A DNA stretch of 64,000 nucleotides from Rhodobacter calidifons (GCF_011174775.1 NZ_JAANHS010000014.1:1-64000); one strand, 5' to 3'. Shown: positions 11,708 through 22,337, numbered from the stretch's first letter. Notes: a model not told the origin generated them from the sequence alone. Numbers and translations are program-made.

Positions 11708-13309
11708 ATGACCAGATTTTCCGACCTCGCGCTGGACCCGCGCGTGCTGCAAGCCGTCTCCGAAGCCGGCTATGAGACCCCCACTCCGATCCAGGCCCAG
11801 GCCATTCCGGAAGCGTTGAAAGGCCGCGACGTGCTGGGCATCGCCCAGACCGGCACCGGCAAGACCGCCAGCTTCACGCTGCCGATGATCACGCTGCTGG
11901 GCCAGGGCCGTGCCCGCGCCCGGATGCCGCGCAGCCTGGTGCTGGCGCCCACTCGGGAACTGGCCGCCCAGGTGGCCGAGAACTTCGACATCTACGCCAG
12001 GCACACCAAGCTGACCAAGGCGCTTCTGATCGGCGGCGTCGCCTTCGGCGAACAGGACAAGCTGATCGACCGCGGCGTCGATGTGCTGATCGCCACGCCC
12101 GGCCGGCTCCTCGACCATTTCGAACGCGGCAAGCTTCTGCTGACCGGCGTGCAGATCATGGTGGTGGACGAGGCCGACCGGATGCTCGACATGGGCTTCA
12201 TCCCGGACATCGAACGCATCTTCCAGCTGACCCCGCCGAAACGCCAGACGATGTTCTACAGCGCCACCATGGCGCCGGAAATCGAGCGGATCACCAGGAC
12301 CTTCCTGAAGGACCCCGCCAAGATCGAGGTGGCGCGTCAGGCAACGACCTCGCTGACGATCACGCAGTCGCTGATCGAGGTGAAGCCGGCGCGCAAGGAC
12401 CGCAGCTTCGCCGACAAGCGGGCCTGCCTGCGGGCGCTGATCCGCGCCGAGGGTGCGGCCTGCACCAATGCGATCATCTTCTGCAACCGGAAGATGGATG
12501 TGGACGTGGTGGCGAAGTCCTTGAAAGCGCACGGGTTCAACGCCGCGCCGATCCATGGCGACCTTGCGCAGTCCGAGCGGATGAAGACGCTGGACGCCTT
12601 CCGCGACGGGACGCTGCACCTGCTGGTCGCCTCGGACGTGGCCGCGCGCGGTCTGGACATTCCGGCGGTGAGCCATGTGTTCAACTTCGACGTCCCCTCG
12701 CACCCCGAGGATTATGTCCACCGCATCGGCCGGACAGGCCGCGCGGGGCGACTGGGCAAGGCCTTCACCATTTCGGTGCCGTCGGACGAAAAGTATCTGA
12801 AGGCCATCGAAAACCTTATCAAGACGGAAATCCCGCGCGGCGCCTTGCCCGAGGGCTTCGAGCCCGACACCAGTGAAGGCAAGCCGGATCGCGCCCCGCG
12901 CGAAGACCGCAAGGGCCGCGATCGTGGCGGCCGTAGCCGCGACCGCGAACGTCCGGTCAAGCCGCATGACGAGGCCGCGCCGATGGAGCCGCTGGTCGTC
13001 GTGGCCCGCGCCGAGCCCGCCGAGGACACACCGCGCGAAGAGCGCCCGGCGACCCAGAAAGAGCCGCGCGGCGCCGAGCGGTCAGGCGATCGCCGTCGCG
13101 AAGCCCGCAGCGAAGCCCGCAGCGAAGCCCGCAGCGACCGGCGCGAACCGCGCGAGGACCGTCGCGACCATCGCCGTGACCGCGATCTCGGTCCCTCGGT
13201 GATCGGCATGGGCGACCATGTGCCGGACTTCATCCTGCGCAGCTTTGCCCTGACCCCGGCCCGGACCGAAGAGGCCGAAGACCTGGCAGCCACCGGCACC
13301 GAGGGCTGA
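11708..13309 (+). CDS. DEAD-box ATP-dependent RNA helicase (RhlE-like)
   Basis: A 533-residue RNA helicase with a standard two-RecA-domain core and a long basic tail. Motifs in order are the Q motif (TPTPIQAQAIPEAL), I (AQTGTGKTAS), Ia (PTRELA), II (VDEADRMLD), III (SATMA), V (ASDVAARGLDIP) and VI (HRIGRTGRAG). From about residue 395 the protein becomes a disordered Arg/Asp/Glu-rich extension, useful for RNA binding or degradosome contacts, including three tandem SEAR units. The start at MTRFSDLALD is supported by the family N-terminus. Probable roles are ribosome assembly or RNA decay; RNase J is encoded convergently next door. It ends at a symmetrical hairpin shared with that gene. Confidence 0.92.
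   Translation: MTRFSDLALDPRVLQAVSEAGYETPTPIQAQAIPEALKGRDVLGIAQTGTGKTASFTLPMITLLGQGRARARMPRSLVLAPTRELAAQVAENFDIYARHTKLTKALLIGGVAFGEQDKLIDRGVDVLIATPGRLLDHFERGKLLLTGVQIMVVDEADRMLDMGFIPDIERIFQLTPPKRQTMFYSATMAPEIERITRTFLKDPAKIEVARQATTSLTITQSLIEVKPARKDRSFADKRACLRALIRAEGAACTNAIIFCNRKMDVDVVAKSLKAHGFNAAPIHGDLAQSERMKTLDAFRDGTLHLLVASDVAARGLDIPAVSHVFNFDVPSHPEDYVHRIGRTGRAGRLGKAFTISVPSDEKYLKAIENLIKTEIPRGALPEGFEPDTSEGKPDRAPREDRKGRDRGGRSRDRERPVKPHDEAAPMEPLVVVARAEPAEDTPREERPATQKEPRGAERSGDRRREARSEARSEARSDRREPREDRRDHRRDRDLGPSVIGMGDHVPDFILRSFALTPARTEEAEDLAATGTEG
13107..13142 (+). repeat. 12-base tandem repeat inside the helicase gene
   Basis: Three head-to-tail copies of a 12-base unit (GAAGCCCGCAGC) encode repeated Ser-Glu-Ala-Arg in the disordered tail. 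Such units change copy number by slippage without shifting the frame. Confidence 0.8.
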
Positions 13310-13324
13310 CGCGCCTCCTCGCGC

Positions 13325-13371
13325 GACTTCGTCGTCTCGTCGGGCGCTGACCGGCGAGGAGCGACGAAGTC
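13325..13371. terminator. Bidirectional hairpin between helicase and RNase J genes
   Basis: GACTTCGTCG at 13325-13334 pairs perfectly with CGACGAAGTC at 13362-13371, with a second inner stem (CTCG/CGAG). It lies 15 bases after the helicase stop and 25 bases after the RNase J stop, so it can serve both converging transcripts. No clear T-run. Confidence 0.6.
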
Positions 13372-13396
13372 GGCGGCGAGCCTGCCTGGGGCGGGA

Positions 13397-15067
13397 CTAT
13401 TCCGCCACCAGGCGGCTGATGACCACGGTCACCTCCGGCTTCTTGCCGATCTCCTCCATCGCGACCTGCCGCACGACCTTGCGGATCTCCTCTTCAAGCT
13501 TGTCGTCGTCGGCCAGAACCTTGCGGCCCAGGCGTCCGATCACCTCGTCAAGGTCGGCCTCCATCGTCTCGGACAGCGACCGTTCCCCGCGCCCCGTGGG
13601 CGGCAGGCCCATGAGTTCCACCCAGGGCTCGCCCATCGGGGTATCGGTCTCGTCCAGGATCAGGGTGACCGTGACGACGCCGTTCAGCGCCATGCGGATC
13701 CGGTCGCGCACCACCCCGTCCAGCGCGCCGATCATCGAGGTGCCGTCCATGTACAGCCGCCCGGTTTCCACATATTCCGCGACTTCCGGCACATCGCCCG
13801 TGAGGTCCAGCATCGTCCCGTTCGGCGCCACGGCAGCCGCGATGCCGCTTTCCGTGGCGATGCGGGCATGTTCGGTCAGGTGCCGGTGCTCGCCATGCAT
13901 CGGGATCAGCATGTCGGGCAGGATCAGCCGGTGGACGTGTTCAAGGTCCGGGCGGTTGGCATGGCCCGAGACGTGGTACTTGCCGTTCTGGTCATCGATC
14001 ACCTGCACGCCCATTTCGGAAAACGCATTCCAGACCCGCAGCACGTCGCGTTCGTTGCCGGGGATGGTCTTGGACGAGAACAGGAAGGTGTCGCCTTCCT
14101 TCATCTCGATCCCCAGATACTTGCCGCGCGACAGCTGCGCGCTGGCCGCCCGCCGCTCGCCCTGGCTGCCGGTCACCAGCAGCATCAGGTTGCGGCGCGG
14201 CACCTCCAGCGCCTCTTCCGGGCTGACGGTCTTCGGAAAACCCGACAGCACCGCCGCCTCTTCCGCCGCCGAAAGCATCCGTTTCATCGACCGGCCCAGG
14301 ACGCAGATCGTCCGGTCGGCGGCCCGCGCCGCCTCGGCCAGGGTCTTCAGCCGCGCCACGTTCGATCCGAAGGTCGTGGCCACCACCATGCCGCTACGGC
14401 TGCGGATCAGCTCGGTCAGCGGTTCGGCCAGCGTCGCCTCAGATCGGCCGGGATGGGTGGAAAAGACATTGGTCGAATCGCAGGCCATCACCTTCACCGG
14501 CCGTTCGGCGGCGATCTCGGAGAAGCGCGCGTCGTCCCAGCCTTCGCCCACCACCGGCGTATGGTCGATCTTGAAATCGGCGGAATGGAAGATGCGGCCC
14601 GCGGGCGTGTCGATCACCAGGGCCGAGGATTCCGGGATCGAATGGCTGACAGGCACGAACTGCACCTTGAACGGCCCGACCTCGACGGTCGCGGGGCGGG
14701 GTTCGACCGTCACGATCTGGTCGACGGGCAGGCCCGCCTCCTCGAACTTCAGCCGCCCGATGGTCGCGGTGAAGCGGCGGCAGTAGACCTTCTTCTCCAG
14801 CCCCGGCCAGAGATGCGGCAGCGCGCCGATGTGGTCCTCATGCGCATGAGTGATGAAGATCGCCTCCAGCCGGTCCAGCTTGTCGTGCAGCCAGCCGACA
14901 TCGGGCAGGATCAGGTCCACGCCGGGCGAGGCATCCATGTCCGGGAAGGCCACGCCCAGATCGACGAGGATCAGACGCTCTTTCCCCTTCGGCCCATAGC
15001 CGTAGACATAGGCGTTCATGCCGATCTCGCCGGCGCCGCCGAGGGGAAGATAGATAAGGCGGTTCAT
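13397..15067 (-). CDS. rnj: Ribonuclease J
   Basis: A 556-residue metallo-beta-lactamase/beta-CASP ribonuclease with combined endo- and 5'-exonuclease activity in mRNA decay and rRNA maturation. The zinc motif HAHEDH spans residues 74-79, followed by the VSHSIPESSALVI and FHSADFKID ligand regions and the beta-CASP insert. A C-terminal domain ends in EVTVVISRLVAE. The length of about 555 residues is standard. The ATG at 15067 overlaps the coaX stop by four bases (ATGA), and the preceding frame extension has no family similarity. It is the last gene of the run that starts with nuoA. Confidence 0.94.
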   Translation of the reverse strand: MNRLIYLPLGGAGEIGMNAYVYGYGPKGKERLILVDLGVAFPDMDASPGVDLILPDVGWLHDKLDRLEAIFITHAHEDHIGALPHLWPGLEKKVYCRRFTATIGRLKFEEAGLPVDQIVTVEPRPATVEVGPFKVQFVPVSHSIPESSALVIDTPAGRIFHSADFKIDHTPVVGEGWDDARFSEIAAERPVKVMACDSTNVFSTHPGRSEATLAEPLTELIRSRSGMVVATTFGSNVARLKTLAEAARAADRTICVLGRSMKRMLSAAEEAAVLSGFPKTVSPEEALEVPRRNLMLLVTGSQGERRAASAQLSRGKYLGIEMKEGDTFLFSSKTIPGNERDVLRVWNAFSEMGVQVIDDQNGKYHVSGHANRPDLEHVHRLILPDMLIPMHGEHRHLTEHARIATESGIAAAVAPNGTMLDLTGDVPEVAEYVETGRLYMDGTSMIGALDGVVRDRIRMALNGVVTVTLILDETDTPMGEPWVELMGLPPTGRGERSLSETMEADLDEVIGRLGRKVLADDDKLEEEIRKVVRQVAMEEIGKKPEVTVVISRLVAE

Positions 15068-15837
15068 GCAGTTTCCTTGTTGTGGTCGTGGATCAGGACG
15101 AGGCCATGCATGGTCAGATCGTCCTCGATGGACTGAAATAGCGCGGTCCCTTGCGCGAACAGCGAGGCAAGGCCCCCTGTCGCGATGACTTTCATCGGCC
15201 GGTCGCGTTCGCGGCGCACTTCGCGCACGATGCCTTCGACCAGGCCGATGTAGCCCCAATACACGCCCGACTGCATGCAGGCCACCGTATTCGTGCCGAT
15301 GGCCTTCAGGGGTTTGGCGACATCGACATGCGGCAGGGCGGCGGCGGCCATGTGCAGGGCTTCAAGCGACAGGTTCACGCCCGGCGCGATCACCCCGCCG
15401 ATATAGGCGCCGTCGGTATCGACCACGTCGAAGGTCGTGGCCGTGCCGAAATCGACGATGACAAGGTCGCCCCCGTGCCGGGCGTGCCCCGCGACGGTAT
15501 TGACCAGCCTGTCCGGGCCGACCGTGGTGCCCTGATCGACGCGTGGCGGGACGGGCAGGCGGCAGTCGGGCTTGCCCACCACCAGCGGGCGGCAGCCGAA
15601 ATAGCGGTCGCACAGGACGCGCAGGTTGAACACGACACGCGGCACGGTCGAGGAGATGATCGCCTCGGTGATGGTGGCTTCGGTGCGGGTCAGCGACATC
15701 AGGGAGGAGAGCCAGACGAAATATTCGTCCGCCGTCCGCTTGTGGTCGGTGGCGATGCGCCAGGTGGCGATGAAACGCGACCCGTCCCAGATCGAAAAGA
15801 CGGTGTTGGTGTTGCCGCAGTCGATGGCCAGAAGCAT
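15064..15837 (-). CDS. coaX: Type III pantothenate kinase
   Basis: A 257-residue ASKHA-fold kinase that phosphorylates pantothenate in the first step of coenzyme A synthesis. The N-terminal phosphate loop DCGNTN (residues 6-11), the VDFGTATTFDVV motif, GGVIAPGVNLSLEAL and IATGGLASLF are all family signatures. It lies between birA and rnj, a grouping commonly found downstream of nuoN in Rhodobacterales. A 4-base overlap with rnj indicates coupling. An 88-base gap to birA contains a dispersed repeat with hairpin potential that may modulate readthrough from the nuo operon. Confidence 0.95.
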   Translation of the reverse strand: MLLAIDCGNTNTVFSIWDGSRFIATWRIATDHKRTADEYFVWLSSLMSLTRTEATITEAIISSTVPRVVFNLRVLCDRYFGCRPLVVGKPDCRLPVPPRVDQGTTVGPDRLVNTVAGHARHGGDLVIVDFGTATTFDVVDTDGAYIGGVIAPGVNLSLEALHMAAAALPHVDVAKPLKAIGTNTVACMQSGVYWGYIGLVEGIVREVRRERDRPMKVIATGGLASLFAQGTALFQSIEDDLTMHGLVLIHDHNKETA

Positions 15838-15857
15838 GGGCGGTGGTCCCGGGTTGA

Positions 15858-15915
15858 GGCGGCGGACCGGGGGTTTCACACCCCCGGACCCCCGTGGGAT
15901 ATTTGTGGACAGATG
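15858..15915 (-). repeat. Dispersed intergenic repeat, AAATATCC family (copy 2, inverted)
   Basis: Read on the minus strand it is nearly identical to 1979-2036, including CAAATATCCC and the GGGGGTCCGGGGG inverted repeat. It sits between birA and coaX inside the long minus-strand transcript. Confidence 0.8.
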
Positions 15916-15925
15916 AATGCCGGGC

Positions 15926-16672
15926 TCAGAAGAACACCTCGGCAGCGGGGATGGCAAGGGTTCCGGCCGGAGTGCGGAGGACCAGGTTGCCTTGCGGGTC
16001 GATGGTTTCGAACGTGCCCTCGCGCGTCTGGCTTCCGGTGCGGGCGCGGATCGGCTGGCCAAGGCGGGCGGCATGGGCGAGCCAGGCGGCGCGCAGGGGG
16101 GCGAAGCCTTCGCGGCGGAAGGTGGCCTCCCATCGGTCACAGGCGGGGGCGAGGGCGTCGAGGAAGGCCTCGGGAGTGATGCGGAGGCCGGTTTCCGAAA
16201 GGAGCGAGACGGGCGGAACCGCCCCGGCTTCGATCTGGGCGGCATCGGGGGCGGCGATCAGGTTGACGCCGATGCCGATGCAGAGCGTCGCGTCCGGGGT
16301 GTTGAGGCCCTGGGATTCCAGCAGGATCCCCGCGATCTTGCCGCCGTTGCACAGGACGTCGTTCGGCCATTTCAGGGTGAAGCTGCTGGGAAAGCCGGTC
16401 ATCTGGACGAAGGCGTCGCGCAGGGCGAGGGCGGCGGCGAAGGAGCGGAGCGCCACCGTCTCGGGCGGTTCGGTGGGTTTCAGGACCAGCGTGCCGTGGA
16501 AGTTGCCCGGGGGGCTGGACCAGGGCCTGGCGCGGCGGCCCCGGCCGGCGGTCTGGACGCCGGCCAGGATCCAGGTGGGACCGGCGAGCGTCTGGGCGCG
16601 CCGGAACCCCTCGGCGTTGGTCGAGTCGATCTCGGGCAGGGTGATGTGCCCTGCCCTGCCGTTACCGGACAA
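15926..16672 (-). CDS. birA: Biotin-[acetyl-CoA-carboxylase] ligase
   Basis: A 248-residue biotin protein ligase that makes biotinyl-AMP and transfers biotin to the biotin carboxyl carrier protein. The start of the catalytic domain ([10 protein letters not shown]), the biotin/ATP loop [24 protein letters not shown] and the GIGVNL segment are present. A small C-terminal SH3-like domain ends the protein. It lacks the N-terminal DNA-binding winged helix of the E. coli repressor form, so it is a monofunctional ligase. The ATG at 16672 overlaps the nuoN stop by 11 bases, tying it to the nuo operon. Confidence 0.95.
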   Translation of the reverse strand: MSGNGRAGHITLPEIDSTNAEGFRRAQTLAGPTWILAGVQTAGRGRRARPWSSPPGNFHGTLVLKPTEPPETVALRSFAAALALRDAFVQMTGFPSSFTLKWPNDVLCNGGKIAGILLESQGLNTPDATLCIGIGVNLIAAPDAAQIEAGAVPPVSLLSETGLRITPEAFLDALAPACDRWEATFRREGFAPLRAAWLAHAARLGQPIRARTGSQTREGTFETIDPQGNLVLRTPAGTLAIPAAEVFF

Positions 16673-18098
16673 GTGCCTGGGCGGCCAGCGCCGCGGGGCC
16701 TTCGATCCCGAAGAGGTTCACGATGCCCAGAAGCATGATCGCGGCCACTGCGACCAGCATCCCCCATTGCACCGGGGCCATGCGGCTGTCGACGGGGTCC
16801 TGCTCGGCCCCGAAATACATGAAGTAGACGAGGCGCAGGTAGTAGAAAGCCCCGATGACCGAGGCGACGGCCCCCGCCACGGCCAGCCAGACCCAGCCTG
16901 CGTCCACGGCCGCCTTCAGGACATAGAACTTGCCGAAGAAGCCGACCATCGGCGGCACGCCCGCCAGCGAGAACAGCAACACCAGCATGGCCAGGGCCTT
17001 CAGCGGTTCCTTCCTGGCGAACTGGTTCAGCCCGGCGATGTCCGACACCGGGCGGCCGTCGCGCTCCATCGACAGGATGAAGGCGAAGGTGCCGACGTTC
17101 ATCGTGACGTAGATCGCCATGTAGATCATCGTCGCCTGCACCCCATAGGCCGTGCCGACGCAAAGCCCGATCAGCGCATAGCCCATATGGGCGATCGAGG
17201 AATAGGCCATCAGCCGCTTGATGTCGCGCTGCCCGATCGCGGCCACGGCGCCGAGGAACATCGAGGCCACCGCCAGCGCCGCCAGCACCTGGCCCCATTG
17301 GCCGGGGATGCCTCCGAACGCGTCCTGGACCAGCCGGGCGATCAGGGCCATGGCCGCGACCTTGGGCGCGGTGGCGAAGAAGGCGGTGACGGGCGTGGGC
17401 GAGCCTTCGTAGACGTCGGGCGTCCACATGTGGAAGGGCGCGGCCGAGACCTTGAAGGCCAGACCCGCCAGCATGAAGACCAGCCCGAACAGCAGACCCA
17501 GCGGCACGCCGGCCTGCACGGTCGTCAGGATGCCCGCGAACTGCGTCGTGCCCGCATAGCCATAGACCAGCGAGGCGCCATAGAGCAGCAGCCCCGAGGA
17601 CAGCGCGCCGAGGACGAAGTATTTCAGGCCCGCTTCCGAGGACTTGGCACTGTCACGGCGGATCGAGGCCACGACGTACAGCGACAGGGATTGCAGCTCC
17701 AGCCCCATGTAGAGCGTGATGAGGTCGGCGGAGGAGACCATGACCATCATCCCGACCACGGCCAGCGTGACCAGGATCGGGTATTCGAACCGCAGCAGGT
17801 CGCGGCGGTACATGTAGTCCTGGCTCATCACCAGGACGGCGGCGGCGGACAGAAGGATCGTCACCTTGGCAAAGCGGGCGAAGGGGTCATCGACGAAGAG
17901 ACCGTTGAACACGGTCCGCTCGCCCACCCCCGCCGCGCCAATGTACAGCGCCAGCGCCACGAACAGCCCCGCCGTGGCCCAGACCAGCGTCGCGGCCAGC
18001 TTGTCCCTGGTGGTGTAGACCGCGGCCATCAGCGCGGCCATGGCATAGCCCGACAGCAGGATCTCGGGCAGAAGGATGCGGAAATCTGCAGAGGTCAT
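16662..18098 (-). CDS. nuoN: NADH-quinone oxidoreductase subunit N
   Basis: A 478-residue antiporter-like membrane subunit of complex I, one of the three large proton-pumping subunits. About fourteen hydrophobic helices are visible, with the pump-motif helices around [17 protein letters not shown] and the conserved lysines in the broken-helix regions ([16 protein letters not shown]). The length is normal. It follows nuoM after ten bases and is the last complex I gene. The stop region overlaps birA. Confidence 0.97.
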   Translation of the reverse strand: MTSADFRILLPEILLSGYAMAALMAAVYTTRDKLAATLVWATAGLFVALALYIGAAGVGERTVFNGLFVDDPFARFAKVTILLSAAAVLVMSQDYMYRRDLLRFEYPILVTLAVVGMMVMVSSADLITLYMGLELQSLSLYVVASIRRDSAKSSEAGLKYFVLGALSSGLLLYGASLVYGYAGTTQFAGILTTVQAGVPLGLLFGLVFMLAGLAFKVSAAPFHMWTPDVYEGSPTPVTAFFATAPKVAAMALIARLVQDAFGGIPGQWGQVLAALAVASMFLGAVAAIGQRDIKRLMAYSSIAHMGYALIGLCVGTAYGVQATMIYMAIYVTMNVGTFAFILSMERDGRPVSDIAGLNQFARKEPLKALAMLVLLFSLAGVPPMVGFFGKFYVLKAAVDAGWVWLAVAGAVASVIGAFYYLRLVYFMYFGAEQDPVDSRMAPVQWGMLVAVAAIMLLGIVNLFGIEGPAALAAQALVR

Positions 18099-18108
18099 GT
18101 CAGCTGTC

Positions 18109-19647
18109 CTAGTGCATGGCCAGCGCCGCCGGATCGGCAGGCAGCGCGGCGTGATAGTCGGAAACGAGCGCCGAAACCGAGGGGCCGATGATATCGGTGA
18201 CGAGACTCGGGTAGACGCCCAGGATCAGGGTCATGGCGATCAGGGGGGCGAAGATCGCCTTCTCGCGGCGGTCCATGTCGGTGATCGACTTCAGCGCCTC
18301 CTTGATGAGGTCGCCGAACACGACCCGGCGGTAGAGCCACAGGGCATAGGCCGCCGAGAGGATCACCCCCGTCGCAGCGACGGCAGCGACCCAGGTATTG
18401 ACCTGGAAGATGCCGATCAGCGTCAGGAACTCGCCCACGAAGCCCGAGGTGCCCGGCAGGCCCACGTTGGCCATGGTGAAGAACATGAAGACCAGCGCAT
18501 AGGCCGGCATCCGGTTCACAAGGCCGCCGTAGGCGTCGATCTCACGCGTGTGCATCCGGTCGTAGATCACGCCCACGCAAAGGAACAGGGCGCCCGAGAT
18601 GAAGCCGTGCGACAGCATCTGGAAGATCGCCCCGTCCACGCCCTGCTGGTTCGCGGCGAAGATGCCCATGGTGACATAGCCCATGTGCGCGACCGAGGAA
18701 TAGGCGATCAGCTTCTTCATGTCGGTCTGCGCCAGCGCCACCAGCGAGGTATAGACGATGGCGATGGCCGAGAGCCACAGGACCAGCGGCGCCATCACGT
18801 CCGACCCAACCGGGAACATCGGCAGGCTGAAGCGCAGGAAGCCGTAACCACCCATCTTCAAGAGGATCGCCGCCAGCACCACCGACCCCGCCGTGGGTGC
18901 CTGGACGTGGGCATCGGGCAACCAGGTGTGCACCGGCCACATCGGCATCTTCACCGCGAAGCTGGCGAAGAAGGCGAGGAACAGCATGGTCTGCAAGCCG
19001 CCCACGACCTGGAAGCCCAGCAGGTTGAAGGTCTCGGACCCGAAGTTGTGCGCGAGAAGCTTCACGATGTCCGTGGTCCCCGCATCCAGATACATCGCGA
19101 TCATCGCGACCAGCATCAGGACCGACCCAAGGAAGGTGTAGAGGAAGAACTTGAACGCCGCGTAGATGCGGTCCTTGCCGCCCCAGATGCCGATGATCAG
19201 GAACATCGGGATCAGGCCCGCCTCGAAGAACAGATAGAACAGCACCAGGTCCAGCGCCATGAAGACGCCCAGCATCAGCGTCTCCAGCACCAGGAAGGCG
19301 ATCATGTATTCCTTCACCCGGTGCTCCACCCCCCAGCACGACCAGATGGTGATCGGCATCAGGAAGGTGGTCAGCATCACGAACAGGATCGAGATGCCAT
19401 CCACGCCCATCTTGTAGGTCAGGCCCAGGATCCACTGGCGCTCCTCGACGAACTGGAAGCCGGTGTTCGAGGGGTCAAAACGGAACAGCACGAACAGCGA
19501 GATGACGAAGGTCGCGCTGGTGGTGAAAAGGGCAAGCCACTTCGCCCCCTGCCGCGCTGCCGCGTCGTCGCCGCGCATGAACAGCGCAAGGATCAGCGCC
19601 GCGACCAGCGGCAGGAAGGTGATGATCGAAAGCAGTTGGTTTTCCAT
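18109..19647 (-). CDS. nuoM: NADH-quinone oxidoreductase subunit M
   Basis: A 512-residue antiporter-like proton-pumping subunit of complex I in the inner membrane. The signature stretches [23 protein letters not shown] and [18 protein letters not shown] are clear, and the functionally important Glu near the [14 protein letters not shown] helix is retained. It lies between nuoL and nuoN with very short spacers, as in the canonical order. Confidence 0.97.
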   Translation of the reverse strand: MENQLLSIITFLPLVAALILALFMRGDDAAARQGAKWLALFTTSATFVISLFVLFRFDPSNTGFQFVEERQWILGLTYKMGVDGISILFVMLTTFLMPITIWSCWGVEHRVKEYMIAFLVLETLMLGVFMALDLVLFYLFFEAGLIPMFLIIGIWGGKDRIYAAFKFFLYTFLGSVLMLVAMIAMYLDAGTTDIVKLLAHNFGSETFNLLGFQVVGGLQTMLFLAFFASFAVKMPMWPVHTWLPDAHVQAPTAGSVVLAAILLKMGGYGFLRFSLPMFPVGSDVMAPLVLWLSAIAIVYTSLVALAQTDMKKLIAYSSVAHMGYVTMGIFAANQQGVDGAIFQMLSHGFISGALFLCVGVIYDRMHTREIDAYGGLVNRMPAYALVFMFFTMANVGLPGTSGFVGEFLTLIGIFQVNTWVAAVAATGVILSAAYALWLYRRVVFGDLIKEALKSITDMDRREKAIFAPLIAMTLILGVYPSLVTDIIGPSVSALVSDYHAALPADPAALAMH

Positions 19648-19660
19648 TGATCCGCGCCCC

Positions 19661-21904
19661 TTACTTCGCGCCGCCGAACAGCGTCATCCAGGTGACGAGG
19701 GCAACGATCCCCAGCACCATCGCGAAGGCGTAGTGGAACAGGTAGCCGGACTGCGCGCGGCCTGCGAGGCGGGTCAGCATCGGGACGATCCCCATCGCCA
19801 CCCCGTTGATCGACCCGTCGATGACCGCGCCGTCGCCGCGCTTCCACAGGAAGCCCCCCAGCCACCGGGCGGGACGGACGAAGATCACGTCATAGAGTTC
19901 GTCGAAATACCACTTGTTCAGAAGGAACAGGTAGAGCGGGCGCTGCTGCTGGGCCAGACGGCGCGGCAGGCTGGGGTCCTTGATGTAGAACAGCCAGGCC
20001 ACGGCGAAACCGATCAGCATGGCGATGAAGGGCGCGACCTTGACCCAGGTCGGTACCAGATGCGCCGCGTTGATGATCGTGGTCGGCGGATGTTCGGCCT
20101 TGGCGACCTTCGCCGCGTCAAGCCGCGTGTCCACCACGGCCTGTTCCTCGGGCGTGAAGGGCAGCATCAGCAGCGCGCCCTTCGGGGCGACGCCGGTGGC
20201 ATGGCCTTCGGCGGCATGGCCCTCGGCCGGGGCGGCTTCGGCGGTGACGGTCTCGCCCTCGCTGTTCACCGCAGCAACCGCGCCGTGATCCGCGCCATGC
20301 GCCTCTCCGTGGGCCACCTGTTCCATCCCGAACCAGTCGCGGACCGCCGTCTCTTCCCCGAAGAAGACCTTGTACCAGATCATCCCCGAGAACACCGCCC
20401 CCAGCGCCAGCACCCCGAGCGGGATCAGCATGACCATCGGGCTTTCGTGCGGCTCGTGGTGGCCGTGGCCATGATCGTCGTGGCCATGTGCATCATGCAC
20501 CGCACCGTTGTGGTCGTCGTGGCCGTGGCCGCCATGCGCGCGGCTTTCCCCGAAGAAGGTCATGAACATCAGCCGCCAGGAATAGAAGCTGGTGAAACAG
20601 GCTGCCACGACCAGCAGCCAGAAGGCGAAGCCCGATCCGACCCAGGCGCTCTCGATCACCGCGTCCTTCGACAGGAAGCCGGCGAAACCGTAATGGGTCA
20701 GCGGGATGCCGACCCCGGTGATGGCCAGCGTGCCGATCAGCATCGCCCAGAAGGTCAGCGGGATCTGCTTCCGCAGGCCGCCGTAGTTGCGCATGTCCTG
20801 TTCGTGGTGCGTCGCGTGGATCACCGAGCCCGCGCCCAGGAACAGCATCGCCTTGAAGAAGGCATGGGTGAACAGGTGGAACATCGCCACCGGATAGACG
20901 CCCACGCCCGCAGCCACGAACATGTAGCCCAGCTGCGACATGGTCGAATAGGCGATCACGCGCTTGATGTCGTTCTGCACCAGACCGATGGTCGCCGCGA
21001 CAAAGGCCGTGCAGGCGCCCAGCACCGTGATGAAGGCCAGAGCCTGCGGCGCGTATTCATAAAGCGGCGACATCCGGCAGACGAGGAACACCCCCGCCGT
21101 CACCATGGTCGCGGCATGGATCAGCGCCGAGACAGGCGTCGGGCCCTCCATCGCGTCCGGCAGCCAGGTGTGCAGGAACAGCTGCGCCGATTTCCCCATC
21201 GCGCCGATGAAGAGAAGGACACCCACGAGGTTCGCCGCGTTCCATTCGCCCCAGAGGAAGGTGAGGTTCGTCTCGGCCAGCGCGGGGGCTGCGGCAAAGA
21301 CGTCGTCAAAGCGGATGCTGTCGGTCAGATAGAACAGCGCGAAGATGCCCAGCGCAAAGCCGAAGTCGCCGACGCGGTTGACGATGAAGGCCTTCATCGC
21401 GGCCGCGTTGGCACTGGCCTTGCGGTAGTAGAAGCCGATCAGCAGGTAGGAGGCGACCCCCACACCCTCCCAGCCGAAGAACATCTGGACCAGGTTGTCG
21501 GACGTCACCAGCATCAGCATCGAGAAGGTGAAGAACGACAGGTACGCGAAGAAGCGCGCCTTGTAATGCTCGCCCTCGCGCCAGTTGTCGTCATGCGCCA
21601 TGTAGCCGAAGCTGTAGAGGTGGACGAGCGCCGAGACCGAGGTCACCACGACCAGCATGATCGCGGTCAGCCGGTCCAGCCGGATCGCCCATTCGCTGCC
21701 CATCGTGCCGCTTTCGATCCAGCGCATCAGGACGATCTGCTGCGTGGTGCCGTCGAAGGTCAGGAAGATCCACCAGGACAGCGCGGCGGCCAGGAACACC
21801 AGCGAGGTGGTGATGACCTGACCCGCGCGCTCGCCGATCAGTCGCCAGCCGAAGCCGCAGATGATGGCCCCGATCAGGGGAGCGAAAAGGATGATCGTTG
21901 CCAT
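19661..21904 (-). CDS. nuoL: NADH-quinone oxidoreductase subunit L, with His-rich insert
   Basis: A 747-residue terminal proton-pumping subunit of complex I, containing the long lateral helix in its C-terminal region. Conserved segments include [46 protein letters not shown] and [16 protein letters not shown]. It is longer than the common 610-700 residues. One insertion after [12 protein letters not shown] is a histidine/aspartate-rich loop (encoded at 20440-20555); a further soluble loop (around 20100-20330) is Ala/Glu/Gly-rich. These loops lie in the region between the antiporter core and the lateral helix and may bind metal. Confidence 0.97.
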   Translation of the reverse strand: MATIILFAPLIGAIICGFGWRLIGERAGQVITTSLVFLAAALSWWIFLTFDGTTQQIVLMRWIESGTMGSEWAIRLDRLTAIMLVVVTSVSALVHLYSFGYMAHDDNWREGEHYKARFFAYLSFFTFSMLMLVTSDNLVQMFFGWEGVGVASYLLIGFYYRKASANAAAMKAFIVNRVGDFGFALGIFALFYLTDSIRFDDVFAAAPALAETNLTFLWGEWNAANLVGVLLFIGAMGKSAQLFLHTWLPDAMEGPTPVSALIHAATMVTAGVFLVCRMSPLYEYAPQALAFITVLGACTAFVAATIGLVQNDIKRVIAYSTMSQLGYMFVAAGVGVYPVAMFHLFTHAFFKAMLFLGAGSVIHATHHEQDMRNYGGLRKQIPLTFWAMLIGTLAITGVGIPLTHYGFAGFLSKDAVIESAWVGSGFAFWLLVVAACFTSFYSWRLMFMTFFGESRAHGGHGHDDHNGAVHDAHGHDDHGHGHHEPHESPMVMLIPLGVLALGAVFSGMIWYKVFFGEETAVRDWFGMEQVAHGEAHGADHGAVAAVNSEGETVTAEAAPAEGHAAEGHATGVAPKGALLMLPFTPEEQAVVDTRLDAAKVAKAEHPPTTIINAAHLVPTWVKVAPFIAMLIGFAVAWLFYIKDPSLPRRLAQQQRPLYLFLLNKWYFDELYDVIFVRPARWLGGFLWKRGDGAVIDGSINGVAMGIVPMLTRLAGRAQSGYLFHYAFAMVLGIVALVTWMTLFGGAK

Positions 21905-21909
21905 CTGGG

Positions 21910-22215
21910 TCAGCCCTTCATCACGTTGACGTCTTCCACCTCGATCGTCCCGCGGTTGCGGAAGAAGACGACCAGGATGGCCAGACCGATGGCAGCCTCT
22001 GCGGCGGCCACGGTCAGGACGAACATGGTGAAGACCTGCCCCACCAGATCGCCCGAGAAGCTGGAGAAGGCGACAAGGTTGATGTTGACCGCCAGAAGCA
22101 TCAGCTCGATCGACATCAGGATGACGATCACGTTCTTCCGGTTCAGGAAGATCCCGAAGATCCCGATGACGAACAGCGCCGCGGCTACCGTCAGGTAATG
22201 TTCAAGTCCCACCAT
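21910..22215 (-). CDS. nuoK: NADH-quinone oxidoreductase subunit K
   Basis: A 101-residue three-helix membrane subunit of complex I. The conserved acidic residue in helix 2 ([19 protein letters not shown]) and the terminal helix ([19 protein letters not shown]) match the family. It is homologous to MrpC-type antiporter subunits. It is separated from nuoJ by about 120 bases holding a large inverted repeat, the only sizeable gap in this part of the operon. Confidence 0.97.
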   Translation of the reverse strand: MVGLEHYLTVAAALFVIGIFGIFLNRKNVIVILMSIELMLLAVNINLVAFSSFSGDLVGQVFTMFVLTVAAAEAAIGLAILVVFFRNRGTIEVEDVNVMKG

Positions 22216-22266
22216 CTCTCGTTCCCTCTTGGGCGTCTTGCGGCCCGTTCGTTCCGTCGTCGCGCG

Positions 22267-22324
22267 CCCCGGGCCTGACCCGGGGCCTCTTTCTGCAACC
22301 CGAGGCCCCGGATCAGGTCCGGGG
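22267..22324. repeat. REP-like inverted repeat between nuoJ and nuoK
   Basis: Left arm 22267-22289 (CCCCGGGCCTGACCCGGGGCCTC type) and right arm 22302-22324 (GAGGCCCCGGATCAGG...) pair over about 23 bases with a 12-base loop. This pattern is common in intergenic repeats of alphaproteobacteria. It lies inside the nuo transcript, where it could stabilise or attenuate RNA. Confidence 0.7.
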
Positions 22325-22337
22325 CGGGGTCACGCCG

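Noticed and set aside
15894-18191. A 765-codon plus-strand frame opposite birA and nuoN
   Set aside because: Low-complexity basic sequence without family similarity; antisense to conserved genes.
19463-22198. A 911-codon open frame on the plus strand opposite nuoM, nuoL and nuoK
   Set aside because: It is a shadow of high-GC genes: composition is dominated by Arg, His, Gly and Asp, with no known domain, and the opposite strand encodes clearly conserved subunits.
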